25,669 nucleotides of DNA from Penium margaritaceum (GCA_023375785.1 SZWC01006903.1:99323-124991); one strand, 5' to 3'; shown: positions 1 to 10,239, numbered from the stretch's first letter. Notes: generated by a model from the letters alone, not told the origin. Made by a program: numbers and translations.

Positions 1-34
<34 letters not shown>
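1..34. repeat. (AC)17 microsatellite
   Basis: This is a perfect AC dinucleotide run that touches the window edge, so its full length is unknown. On the minus strand it reads (GT)n and lies inside the presumed first intron of the gene whose exon ends at 73. Confidence 0.97.
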
Positions 35-38
<4 letters not shown>

Positions 39-66
39 CCACCTTCAAAAGGCCCTCCATCACCTC

Positions 67-74
67 ACTCACCC
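67..74 (-). other. Probable 5' splice donor
   Basis: Read on the minus strand, the exon ends ...CTGG and is followed by GTGAGT (72-67), a near-consensus eukaryotic donor. The in-frame stop at 65-67 overlaps it, which explains why the frame appears to end there. The acceptor would lie outside the window. Confidence 0.6.
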
Positions 75-874
75 AGCGACTGCGGGTAGGGCCGACCAGC
101 AGCTCTTGCCGCCAATATCATCTTCTGCTGCTTCTCCTGCTGCTGCTGCTGCGCCTGCTGCAGCGCCTCCAAGGACAGCGTGCGCCGCATCCCAACACTC
201 GCCTCCACCTCCTCCTCCTCTTCGTCTGCTGCCGCAGCAGCCTGTCGCAGCACCCAAGGGAGCACCTCCGGTTCCGGAGTAGGCCTCTCGGGAAGTTTAT
301 AAATATTTACCTCGTGCGGACTGCCGCCTGCCAGCGTGGCGACCATGCCAGGCGCCGGGCTGCCGTTGCGCCGCCACAGTTCAGTAGCTGCTGACAAGGC
401 ATCCTGGCTGTCCAAGCTGTCGCACCGCGCGAGGTGGGGGTGGTCGCCGCCCTTACTAAACACGTGCCAGGGAAAGCACTGCGGTGCCCCCGGGCCGCGG
501 AAGCTAGGTTGCTTCCTGGAAAGGAGGGACTTGAGGCGCCCCCGCGCCTTGCGCTCCGCGGTGCGAGGACTGTCCATGTCGCTGCCTTCCGTGAACTTGC
601 TGAACTGAACGCTGCCTCCGCCGCCGCCGGCGTTGGTGGTACCAGGGGAGACGAGGTCGCTGTCCACGTCAGCCAGCGCCACGTCGACAGCGAGCGGTGG
701 CTGATTGGCCCCGCGCTTCTGGCTGTTGGCGCCGAACCAGTGGAAGCGGCGGCGATGGTTGCTGGCTTCGTCGTCCGAGTGGCCCTCCTCCCCTGCTGCT
801 GCGCCTGTCAGACTGTTCGACTTGCCCGGCCCAGGCCACGGCTCTGCTGCTTTAGACGACCCGGCCTCCGCCAT
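73..874 (-). CDS. First coding exon of a low-complexity plant protein of unknown function
   Basis: The minus-strand frame opens with an ATGGCG start at 874 and codes about 267 residues before a strong splice donor at 72. Without splicing the frame would stop at 65-67, so the gene most likely continues beyond the window. Composition suggests a mostly disordered protein: an acidic and Ser-rich N-terminus (residues 1-40), an RRRFHWFG patch (41-48), a run of five Gly (83-87), a basic stretch (104-125, RKARGRLKSLLSRK), a segment rich in Pro and Trp (193-210, LPERPTPEPEVLPWVLRQ), poly-Ala then poly-Glu (212-223), RRTLS (230-234, a possible basophilic kinase site) and a Gln-rich coiled stretch (239-251). 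I recognise no named domain, signal peptide or membrane segment. The exon is far richer in GC than the DNA around it. A 203-residue frame on the other strand (434-1045) is judged a shadow. That the locus is a real gene is likely; its function is unknown. Confidence 0.6.
122..226 (-). repeat. Coding trinucleotide tracts (CAG and GAG type)
   Basis: Inside the exon, two codon-repeat tracts encode homopolymers: a CAG/GCAG-rich tract (about 124-165) giving the Gln run and a GAG/GAA tract (about 206-223) giving the Glu run. Such tracts often vary in length between individuals, so exact residue counts may be polymorphic. Confidence 0.7.
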
Positions 875-1330
875 GAGGGGCGGCCACGGGTTTCAGGTGA
901 CATAGGCTTGCGAATGGTTCCTGTTGAAGTCGGGAAGTGGAGTGGAGCGGGCAGTACTGGAGTGGTCAAGTGGTGGAATGGTGGAGCGGTGGAGGGAACC
1001 ACAATGGTGGCAATGGCAATGGTGGTTCGTGCGTCAAGCGCGTAGACGGTGTTGCGGTCTGACTGTTCGGAAGCTACAGCGAATCGGACGACCCCTTGAA
1101 GGACATCGACTCACGACAGCACGGCAGTGTGTTCATTTGGAGGCGGTGTGGAGGAGCCACCATGGCCAGCAAGGGGAAGCAGTGTGCGCCGAGGACCTGC
1201 CCTAGGTGGTCTAGGGCAACGTCAGCTGCTACTGTGCCTTGGCCACGAGGCCAGCCGTGAGCCACCAAAAGTGGCCCACGATTGGTTCATGCGCTTGGCG
1301 ACGCCAAGCGCATAGAGAAGCTCGGCGACG
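875..1330 (-). promoter_or_regulatory. GC-rich upstream region of the minus-strand gene (promoter or 5' UTR)
   Basis: This stretch lies directly upstream of the ATG at 874 and is GC-rich like the exon. At 935-1026 it contains low-complexity DNA built from GTGG and ATGG steps (CCAC/CCAT on the gene's strand). Minus-strand promoter-type boxes sit at 1273-1278 (TGGGCC, site II type) and 1281-1285 (CCAAT). I cannot place a TATA box or a transcription start, so the split between promoter and 5' UTR is open. Confidence 0.35.
1289..1313. repeat. Perfect 12+1+12 palindrome upstream of the gene
   Basis: The arms ATGCGCTTGGCG (1289-1300) and CGCCAAGCGCAT (1302-1313) are exact reverse complements around a single A. 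The site lies 415 bp upstream of the start codon and beside the CCAAT and TGGGCC boxes. It could be a dimeric factor site or, if transcribed, a very stable hairpin. Because it begins with ATG on both strands, each strand also encodes a near-identical 8-residue peptide ending at once in a stop. Confidence 0.85.
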
Positions 1331-4309
1331 CTAATAAATTCTTTGAAGGATTTTATTTTGACCAAAACACGATTTCTCAACCTTTTCTGCTAGATGCGCA
1401 ACCAAGACAGCGAGACAATGTTGCAATTGCCCAAAGGAAGCTGAAGTTAAAGCCTGACTGAATAAACAAACTTCCGCGAATATCAACATATGAGAAAAGA
1501 ACAATGGGGGAATATTTTGATGCCCGGATGCCCGTTGAAGCCGCACCTGCCCCGAGTGGCGACGGCAACAACCGCGCATCGTTGGCGCCCAGTATTCGAC
1601 GCTCGAGAACGAACGTCCGTGAAGCTTCTCACAGAACAGTAAACATTTTGTCTCATTGTTGAGGTTCGTGAAGTAAAAACAGTGGATGTTCGCATTTTAC
1701 GAGTGGAACGAGTGTAGGAAAGTCAGTATTGCTAACTGTCCCCCTTTTTTGGTCGCTCGAAAAACAAAGAGGTAACTTGACATACACTGCACACAACATA
1801 TTGTTGACGCGACCTTATTTGAGGTCGCATGTTTTGGGGTTAGATTTGCGAGAGGTGGCCAATTTGACTCCCCACGTTGACAGTGGACCGAACAAACTAA
1901 ACTGACCGCATAAAGTCGCGTTGAGTTGACTTCGTAAAGCTGCTCAACTCGTTCCTTTCAAGCCTCATTGAACGTGCTTGATTTTTTTTTGACTTGATGG
2001 CGTACGCTTTTCCACGTCCAAGTTCATTCAGCACTGATGTGACCGCATGCGCTAACAAGTGGCATGCATGTTTTAAACTTTGTTTTCTTCATACTCCTAA
2101 AACATGAGTGACGTCGTGCATGCGATGATGTGGCTTGCTTTGATGATGTCATGAACCACGTAAAGACAAACGATACGAGCCAGCGTCGGTTCGGCCAAAC
2201 ACATTTTGCCTCAAAGTTACGCGACCGAAGGCAGTCGGTACGAGTTGCTACAACTCTAGGGTTGTGGCAACGTTTTAGCAACTCGTCGACTACGCCCCAA
2301 GTTTTTCGAATCTGTCGTTGAGTGCGGCTCAAAGAACACGGGTGAATGCAAACAGCCATGTGTTAGCACATATCTGAGACATTCTGATAGTGGGGTGCCG
2401 TTGGAGCGAGTTGCTGTGGGCTCTGGTGTGACCCTATATGCCCAGATACAACCTACAATCCGTCATTATTCTCAAGATGGAGCGCAGAACGCAGCCCGGA
2501 TTTGCTACCTAGCGATGTGACTCCAACATCTACATGATGTCGTAGTGCTACCTAGTCAGTTGGAGAGGCCGGTCTTTGGAGTGTCCTGCCATCGGATGTC
2601 CATACGAGGGGGGATGATCATGCTTGTCCCCCTCACATGAACAGCCATGCGTGGTTTTGACGGCCATAAAAATCACGCACGGAGCCTTGCCCAATCCGCC
2701 ACCATGCATGCTTCCGGTATTTGTAGCAGCTAGTCTCGCTTTGGGTAGTGTTTGTCGATATCAGTGAATTAGAGCTTTGTCTATGCATGACATGGCTGGA
2801 CTTGCACTTCAACAAGGTCATCATCGAATAGGATTGCGAGTAACTTGGTCGTTCGATTAGTATGTATAATGATGGTTATCGACACTAACGGGTCCTCTAA
2901 AGCATGTAGTTTGGTACAAGGCATGAAATTGGCATGAAAATTCGAAGTTGACATCTTATGTTTATCAGTATGCAAAGAAGGAACCTACCTTTTTCATGGC
3001 ATGAGCTTGTCACTTTGTGTCTAGGCAAGGTGCAAAACGGCGACGCTTGGATCTGTTTGCAATTGTAACAACTTCTCTTTGTAGCATGCCAAGGTGCGAT
3101 GTTTGGGGGAAGCCTACCTCAGCACCAAAAGTCTCTTGGGGACCAATAGGACCCTCCAAGTACTGAATTAGGGGTACTTGGACGGTAGGTGTTTCATCCA
3201 AGTATTAAGAGCACGCGGTATTCTTCATTGGCATCGCTTCTCTTTTATCATTAACTTTCGAGGCCCATGACAATGGATGAAATCTCGTTCGGCATTCGAC
3301 ACTTCGTGACCTTCTTTCGACGATGAGAGTTTCACAAGGAATAAAATGATTTAAATTATGCGTCAAAGAGGAGCCACGAAGAGCTTCAGTAGCTTTGTTG
3401 TTGGAAACAATGGGCTGGGCTTCTTATCCCTACCAGATGAGACAAATTAGAGTGGAGCAAATGACCAACTAAGAAAATTTTGATGGAAAAATAGCCAAAA
3501 GATTCCTGCGTCCAAAGGGTTGAGGCTATCATATCCGCGAGCAAAACTTTACATCTCCAGTATCCACTAATTCAGTTGAAAAGTATAGGACATCCAACCT
3601 TGCTCGCCATACTCGATTCGCGACATGCGTCGTTGGTCGAGGATGGCGAGGAGGATCATGTGACTTTTCCTCAATCTCCCTCCTTTACGATATTGCAATC
3701 GAGTGGTGACCCCCTTTTTCTTTCTTTTTTTGTACACGCAAGCCGCCTAGTATGATTTAGAGCTATTTGTGTAAAAACATACAACCATGTATTGTCATGG
3801 GGGGTTTGCGCGTAAAAAGGTCATTACTCGATCGCAAATGAGCGAACACACCGATTCCAATATCTTAGCTCTTTTCATGGCACAACCGTTCCCCTCAAGT
3901 TTTTAAGGAAGCTACTCACAAACCAAACCGGAAATTACACTCGGCGTTGAGGGTTTGTGCAGGCATCTGATGGGTCCCGTAATAGCAGGGCCAATCAGAT
4001 TCCCTCTCAGTGTGTGTAGTGTCTTGGACCCCCTGCAAATCCAATGCAAACCCCTTCCTCGAACAATCACAAACACGTCAAAAGAGGGATTTTTGGTTCA
4101 AATAGGCTGATGGTGTCACAACTATGAGGTTGGATTTTATGGAGCGTTGACATGGTGTTCTTGCCCTTTTTGTTAGATCCATGGTTACTTCTCTTTGACT
4201 GGCAGGTGTATCGTCTTTCAAGTGCAAAAGTGATGTATGGTTACTCGAGGCCGTTTCATACATTAGTTTTCTAGTGTGCCCCTTGAGTGTGCTCTCTCTA
4301 AGAATAATG
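1331..4309. other. Intergenic region without a recognisable gene
   Basis: This is about 3 kb of AT-richer DNA with only short, unrelated open frames (the longest is 111 codons at 2024-2359, minus strand, with no recognisable motif). It holds a few homopolymer T runs (about 1743, 1982 and 3725) and a small 6-bp inverted repeat at 1809-1828 (GCGACC and GGTCGC). I find no tRNA-like fold, no transposon ends and no convincing splice pairs. Decayed transposon sequence cannot be excluded by eye. Confidence 0.5.
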
Positions 4310-4764
4310 CTTTGCACCAATCCCATACACTCGTTCTTTAGTGTACTGAAAGAGCGTACCTTCGTCCTATGTGGTAAGAATCCCTTTCCTTTAAGAGATA
4401 CCTTGGTGCGAGAAGCTAGCATATGTGCCGAATGTGCACATTGTCCATACAAAAATGTAGTGGGAGTGCAACGAGTGCGTTATTCTGTATCATCTTTCAA
4501 TGCACTTCTTGAGTGTACTGGTCTTGAGAGTTTTCATCAAGTGTATTTCTTTCTCATGTGGGGAGTAAAACTTTCTTATCGGGGGGAGCTAGTGTGCGGG
4601 GCCAGTGTTTATGACGATTGCGTGCATCATCCATACAAAAATACACTCAAAGTGCACTGAGTGCATTGTTTATTATCATACGCGAATACACTTGCTGAGC
4701 GCACTAGTCTTGAGTGTTCTCATCAAGTGTAATTTTGTCTCATGTGGAGAGTGAAACTTTCTCA
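4310..4764. repeat. About 185-bp tandem repeat, left part
   Basis: Successive units share landmarks such as CTTGAGTGTACTGGTCTTGAG, GAGTAAAACTTTCTTATC, AGCTAGTGTGCGGGG and TCCATACAAAAATACACTC. The TCCATACAAAAAT landmark recurs at about 4443 and 4630, a spacing of about 187. The leftmost unit is strongly diverged. The array is cut at 4764 by the LTR retrotransposon and resumes at 12928. Confidence 0.7.
4760..4764 (+). repeat. Left target-site duplication
   Basis: TCTCA precedes the 5' LTR and TCTTA (12928-12932) follows the 3' LTR, matching at 4 of 5 positions. The preceding 185-bp unit has TCTTA at the homologous place, so the left copy has probably mutated. Removing the element and one duplication restores a continuous unit. 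Confidence 0.75.
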
Positions 4765-4968
4765 TGTTGGAGTGAGCGATAACAGCGCTAAGCGACAGCT
4801 TTGACATGGCGTAGTCGGATTGACAATCGGAGGCCTATATGCGAAGTTACAGATTTTTATTCGAAAATACCCGGGTGCGGCTTGACCAACAATTTTCTAC
4901 AGTACAGGCCAGATTAAATTCGGGCATCCAGCTCCAAGGGGGGAAGGGAGCCTGGATCTTTGAGTGTT

Positions 4969-4993
4969 GCATGCACAACAAGGCTGTGCATGC
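4969..4993 (+). repeat. Conserved U3 hairpin, 5' LTR copy
   Basis: GCATGCACA (4969-4977) and TGTGCATGC (4985-4993) form a perfect 9-bp stem around a 7-base loop. The 3' LTR has the same element as an 11-bp stem with a 3-base loop (11511-11535). It carries CATGCA (RY-type) motifs in both arms and lies in U3. Confidence 0.7.
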
Positions 4994-5162
4994 CTGCAAG
5001 GCCATCTTGGTCAGCAGCTGCGTAGTGCACGAAAGTACTGCTGAGTATTGACCTAGACCAGCTAGGGTGGGGCTACACCTGACTGGACTGCTGGGATCGC
5101 TTGCATCAACACGTGAAAGCAAAGCTCTTGCGCAGGGACCACTCTGCATTGGGTGGTCCATA

Positions 5163-5225
5163 CACGACTCAACATTGCATCAACTACCACATGCACGACT
5201 CAGCAGTTGCATCAGCTACTACATG
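5163..5225 (+). repeat. Two ~32-bp tandem repeats in U3
   Basis: Two units start with CACGACTCA, contain TTGCATCA and CTACNACATG, and are 31 and 32 bp long. A third partial unit starts at 5226. The 3' LTR keeps the same pair at about 11705-11767. Repeated U3 motifs of this kind often act as enhancers in LTR elements; that role is inferred here. Confidence 0.65.
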
Positions 5226-5333
5226 CACGACTCACTAGCTCTATGCGGAGCTAAGAGTGGGGACCGCCCTACGTCAGCGGCAACATGCACAACTCAACAG
5301 TCGGGACCACAGCCAAGTTGCCAGCCTTCAGGA

Positions 5334-5354
5334 AGCTTCCTTAAGAAGGAAGCT
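5334..5354 (+). repeat. Perfect 9-bp inverted repeat in U3, lost from the 3' LTR
   Basis: AGCTTCCTT (5334-5342) and AAGGAAGCT (5346-5354) pair exactly around AAG. The 3' LTR lacks an 11-bp piece that includes the right arm, as though replication slipped across the hairpin. Confidence 0.65.
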
Positions 5355-5457
5355 GCATGCCTTAGACTGGGAAGAGTCCTTGAGGACGAAGCTTCAACCT
5401 TGTAGCAAAAAGTTCCCTCTGTGCATAGAGCATCTGGTCAACTTGCCAAGATCCCAC

Positions 5458-5464
5458 TATAAAA
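5458..5464 (+). promoter_or_regulatory. Likely TATA box of the 5' LTR
   Basis: CTATAAAAG follows GATCCCA and lies about 690 bp into the LTR. The same TATAAAA occurs in the 3' LTR at 11990-11996 in the same context. Transcription would be expected to start about 30 bp downstream, near 5490, marking the U3/R border. Confidence 0.6.
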
Positions 5465-5605
5465 GCAGACTAGACTCAGTGATTCCAGTAACTCAGCAAG
5501 CAACTCAGCAAGCAAATTTAGTAATAACTCTAGTAACTAAGACCAGCAGTCCATATCTGCCAGACAACGCCTCAAGACCAAGACTCTGCAGTCGCTCTCA
5601 TCTCA

Positions 5606-6055
5606 AGACCCTAGTAAGCCTGGTCGTAGACTGCTAGTCTGGACAGGAGGACTCCCCTTGACTACCTTAAGGCCTAACTACCTCTCTGTGGTGGCCAGAC
5701 TACTTGCAAGACTCAAGCTACCTAGTTTGAGCTGTCTCGCTTGACGTTGCCCATCTGTAGGCCAGGAGTTGTGTTTAGGCGTGAGAGTCCAGAGTTATTG
5801 TCTAACCTCAGCTCTGCTTTACAAAGATGATTATGTCTAGAAAGTCGGACTGTATTGAAGTCTTCCTCTGTCGACCTAGTGTGTTTGGCAGTGCTTTCTC
5901 AGCCTGGTTTGGAGGGTCTAGAAATTGTGTCTTGTTAGAGTTCCCCTCTATCGACCTAGTAAGCCTGGCAACACTCTGTCAGCTTGGCTAAGAGGGTCAG
6001 AAGTCCTCTGACGACCCAATAAGTCTGGTAGTGGCTGCCAGCGTGGAGAGGAGGC
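5606..6055 (+). repeat. Imperfect internal repeats in R/U5
   Basis: A motif built on CGACCTAGTAAGCCTGGCA, TCTGTCAGCCTGGCT and GAGGGTC recurs at about 5607, 5871, 5951 and 6011, with spacings of 80 and 60 between the last three. The 3' LTR shows the same series (about 12143-12590). This accounts for much of the unusual U5 length. Confidence 0.55.
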
Positions 6056-6393
6056 TGCCCTGATAACCTGGAGGCCAATTCACCTAAAAGCATGGTGACC
6101 GTGCTGAGGCCCTTGGAACGACATCCTTGACAACCTAGCAAGGTCTTGCGTCCTTGGATAGGGCAGGTTGTATCAGAGTATTGAGCTGAGTTGTGTTTTG
6201 CCGTTGTTTCCCTGTATCATACTTGCACTTGATAGTCTTTTTCAATTACAAGTTTAATCCAAGTCTTTTGCTTCCACACATTGGAGTACAGGGTTTATTT
6301 GTTGGGCACAGAGATCATGGACAACAACAAGACCCCCTTGCTGCATCAAAGCACGCAGTGACTTCTTCACTGCAGGCTAAAAAAACCCCAACA

Positions 6394-6405
6394 TGGTTTC
6401 AGAGC
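6394..6405 (+). other. Primer-binding site (initiator tRNA-Met type)
   Basis: TGGTTTCAGAGC directly follows the LTR end and matches the plant initiator-tRNA-Met complement TGGTATCAGAGC at 11 of 12 bases. The position and match fix both the orientation and the LTR boundary. Confidence 0.85.
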
Positions 6406-8337
6406 ACAAAGACGTCTGGGCATGCTTAACATGCGATTAGAGCAGCAAACCCGTGGCGCCAGTAAGAAGCAGCAGTTACAACTAAAGTTTCAAAGGATGA
6501 CAACGACTGTCATCACTCACTAGTGGCAGGGTGAGCGCGTGACGTGGCGGCCCTACACACATGGAGTCATTAAGGACGCTTACAGCAACCTCAAAATAGA
6601 GAGCCCATGCATAGGCTCTCCACAGTAGAATAGCCCTCTAGCACCAAGCTTATGCATGGACCAAGGATGTCATCCACGAAGAGAGCAACTAGTAGCTGAA
6701 GAGGCAAAGCACTCGAGATAGGAGGCACTTCGGGCAAGGGCACGCCGAGACAATGTGCGTGCAAATGGAACCTTGTGGCAGTGGTTGATTGACAAGTGTC
6801 TTACGCTCTTACCTCCCAAAGAGGAGCGCACGAGTTTTGAAGCTTGCCGTCCATAGCTTCAGCAAAATTTGTCCGAAATTTAGTAGCAGGTGCATCTTCA
6901 GCAACTTCAACTGGCACAACTACCATCATCATCAAGTACAACAGTCCCGCAGGTACATGTGGCACAGTTCATGTCACAAGCTCTCATGTCAGTGAAGATG
7001 CTAGTGATACGATCTGCAACGTCAGGCATGACACAACTCTGTGTGGTTCAACCACAGCACACTACAACAGAGGTGCCATCCGTGGCACTCGCACCACTGC
7101 TGCTTGATACAAGTCAGCATAAGACAGATGGGGAGAAAGCTTTCTTGCACGAAAGAACACAGCAACGGCAGCAGATTGGCAAGCAGCAACAAACTTGCCA
7201 ACGGGGGCGGCATACCTGTGAGCTGCTAGCTGTCCAAACAGCTCAACTTGGTCAAGTGGCATAGATCCAGCAATAGAATGAGGCCTTGCAACTGAATAAG
7301 GCTTCATCAGTGTCACATCAGCCATCTGCACATGAACTAGAGCTTAGTTCTTCTTTAGACATGCCAGAGCCTGTCAATCCTCAGCAGAAAAATTCAACTT
7401 CATGTGCTCATGGAGGAAGCGTGCAGACTCTTGTGGTATCCCTTGAAGCATCCACAACGGCACCATTGCAACAGTCAAAGCATGGAGTAGTACCACCAGG
7501 ATTTCAAGAGCCACAAGCAGCAGCTGACGACAAGCAGCAGTACTTCTCAAACATCCATGTGATGATGTCACAAGGGTTGACATCACTCCATGCACTGCTT
7601 TGCAAGTTGCAAGCAGGGAAGCCATCGGCAATAACTCAGGTTTCCAGAGAGCCAAGGTAGGTCCTCATCTTGTAGGAGCTCATGGAGGGTGGAGTGGTGA
7701 CCAAGGAGCCAGGCTGCCATCAGCAGCCTGGCAGTGGCAAGCAGAAATCGTAATGACAATGCCTACTGCAGATAGAAGTGTTGACACTAGTGGTCACAGG
7801 GATGGACGCCTCGCCAAATGTCCACAAGCTTACCAACGAAGCAGACAACGGTTTCGCATCATCATGCTCCATCCAACAGAAGACAACCCAGCAGCTCAAT
7901 GCTGACGGTGCAGCAGAGCAACTAAGGTGGATGTGTTTTCATCAGTAGACAGAGGTTCACATGAGCCTCAAAGCGCACAACAGGCTAACTCTTTATCAGC
8001 TTGTACAGAGCCAACACGATTGCAGCATGCACTGCCAATGCAGTAGGCAGCCAAGCAGAAGCTAGCCTACAACCTGCAAGAGTAGCAGTGATGTAGTAGG
8101 TACTTGTCTATGGAGCCACGAGTACGTGGAAGCTCAAAGAATGAGCTCATGAGTGAGAATTGTTTTGACACGGCATCAATACAAGAGGAAGAAGCATGGT
8201 GGCAGCTCCAGGGCTACCCACCACCATCGGCACAGCAGTGACGAGCGCACCAAGGCAAAGACGCACATCAGCAACCTGACATGTGCTTCTCACAACTGCA
8301 AATCTTGCTTCATGAGACAAAGTGGGCAGCAGCGGAG

Positions 8338-8359
8338 GAAGAAGAAGAAGAAAAAGAAA
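8338..8359 (+). repeat. GAA-rich simple repeat
   Basis: A run of GAA triplets passes into GAAAAA within the retroelement interior. It has no coding context that I can support. Confidence 0.85.
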
Positions 8360-8908
8360 GGGGAGCATCTGAGAAAAAATGAGGGGATGGGATCCTAAAG
8401 CACCATTTGGTTGTAGCATTGGCACTGACAACTGCAGTAGAAGCACAAGTGCAGGAGAGTTTCATGACGTAGTGGGGCAGCCATAGTCAAGGTGTGCGAC
8501 ACTATGGTTGCGCACATTATCATGGTGCTGCTCAACGACAACAAGCAGGTGTGGATCCAAAGGTAATGCAAAGCTAAAGGAAAAAGCTGTAATGGAAACA
8601 ATCCCCTCAGTGGGAGCATATCTATCTCTGCATCTTCAGACTTGACCATGACAACATCAGCAAGGATGCATTTTGCATATGAGGAGACCTCTGTCCTCTT
8701 TTAAGCAACCGAGTGAATTTAAACTCTTGAGCACATCAGCAGAGGAGCACGTCGGCATCGGTCATAGCTATAGCAGTCGTGAAAGTGTCAGTAATAGCTT
8801 ACTTTGTCAAAACAACGGCAAAGGATATTCGAATGTGAGGGGGATGGAGAGCAAAGGTGTTGGTCAAGTCTTGAAGCAGCCCGCAATGTTGCAAGCTGAG
8901 AAGCAGCC

Positions 8909-9190
8909 AAATCCTGCCAGAGTGGTAGGTGGACGTATTAAGCCCACCTGGTGTCGGGCGGCATGCACATATGGAGTAGTTGAGCTCCATCTCAAAATCC
9001 TACCGGGGCGGCAAATGGATATAGTAAGCCCACCTAGTGTCAGGTGGCGTGTACAAATGGAGCAGTCGTGCTCCGTGGCAAAATCCTGCTGGAGCGGCAG
9101 GAGGAGGTAGTAAGCCCACCAGGTCACGTGGTATGCATAAAGGGAGCAGTTGTGCTCCATGCCAAAATCCTACCAAGGTGGTAGGTGGAG
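8909..9190 (+). repeat. 86-bp tandem repeat, about 3.3 copies
   Basis: AAGCCCACC recurs at 8940, 9026 and 9112, giving an exact 86-bp period. CAAAATCCT marks the unit starts near 8909, 8994, 9079 and 9162. Each unit contains a short hairpin: GGAG..CTCC in the first, then GGAGCA-GTCG-TGCTCC and GGAGCA-GTTG-TGCTCC. Confidence 0.85.
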
Positions 9191-10101
9191 GACAAGCGTT
9201 AAAAAAAAGATTGGACACGTTTGACTTCCAAAGCTGACAAGGACCTCGTCCTCAGATTTCCACCTCAAGATAATTTGTGGAGGGACAACCTCGCTCCTCA
9301 TGACCGCAAATGTCCCTCCAACACCAGCATGCTCAGCAGCAACTGGTCTCACAACAGGAGCTCAAGAAGTAGTGCAGCAGTTGGAGTAGTTGTCAGAGTG
9401 AAGACAAGGAGTCAGAGGTACAGGAACGACCTTGGAGCAACTCGTTGTGATCATAAGCTACGTGGCTAAGTCCGACCGTCATACGGATCGGAGCTATAAA
9501 GCCAACCTGTGTACGGTGCCTTCTGGAAGGTGGAAGCAATAACCAAAAGCAGCAGCAGATCAGTAGCAAAAAAAGGGAGATGTCCTGTGTCTACAATAGT
9601 TTGCCTGGTGGTTTGAAAGGAAAAAACTGTCCGAACGCAGAATCTGGTTTCGGCAGTAGTCAGAACCCAGTATTGGGTTTCCTCTCCCCCACAAAGGATC
9701 GAAGGGCGGATTTAGTTCTCACAGCCATGGAGCCTCCTTCATCAGCATTCGGTGCAGCAGCGAAGTAGTGGCAGCAGTTGGAGAAGCAACAACGCGCAAC
9801 AGCATGCAACTACTTTAATGTGAAAGGATCTCTCATCGCAAGTGGAACTCACCATTGTTTCCTTCTGCCTGCGACGTGGAAATTACAAGCTCACAGCAGC
9901 GGTTAAAAAAGGGCATACTGGAAGCCGAAAGTTGCCACTGGGCCGTAGTTGGGAAATAGAGCCCCAGCAGGTTCAGCAGTGGACCACGAGTTGCACGAAC
10001 AACTCGACCGGAAAGGAAAAAAGAAAAAGGAGAAGGTGTATGCTTGCTTTCGCAAGCAAAACAAGGGCTGAGGAGGGGAGTGCTGAGCAAGGGGGAGGGG
10101 A

Positions 10102-10239
10102 GCGACGTCCACGGTGGACGTCGCACCAGCTCGCCGCGATGGCGACTTGGGTGAAAGTCCTGCCGTGACGGTAGGCACCGGTGCGACAAGGCTCTGCCAC
10201 AATAGCAAGCTAGTGCGAAGCCCCTACCGCGACGGCAGG
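10102..10239 (+). repeat. Nested inverted repeats including a perfect 11+1+11 palindrome
   Basis: GCGACGTCCAC (10102-10112) and GTGGACGTCGC (10114-10124) pair perfectly around one G. TCGCC-GCGAT-GGCGA follows at 10131-10145. GTCGCACC (10120-10127) matches GGTGCGAC (10180-10187) in reverse. Arms at 10159-10175 and 10223-10239 pair at 15 of 17 positions. The stretch could form alternative folds in the element's RNA. Confidence 0.75.

Larger units (their letters stand above)
4765..6393 (+). repeat. 5' LTR
   Basis: It runs from TGTTGGAGTG to CCCCAACA, directly before the PBS. With the TATA box at 5458, U3 is about 0.7 kb and R plus U5 about 0.9 kb, so U5 is unusually long. Short open frames inside it are not conserved in length between the two LTRs and are judged non-coding. 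Confidence 0.9.

Noticed and set aside
434..1045. 203-codon plus-strand reading frame opposite the exon
   Set aside because: It is antisense to the minus-strand exon and open because of the high GC content. It has no recognisable motif, and the minus frame has a better start context and a matching donor.
2024..2359. 111-codon minus-strand frame
   Set aside because: It has no domain, no coding composition and no splice context. The length is within chance expectation for this stretch.
8147..9218. Overlapping frames of 60-145 codons in the retroelement interior as gag or pol remnants
   Set aside because: None shows NYxxW, a CCHC knuckle, DSG, integrase or YVDD-type signatures, and several simply read through the 86-bp repeats.
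10140..10190. Group II intron-like strings (GTGAAAGTCC and GTGCGAC)
   Set aside because: The strings occur in the wrong order and spacing, without a domain V fold or intron-encoded protein nearby. They are taken as chance in a hairpin-rich region.
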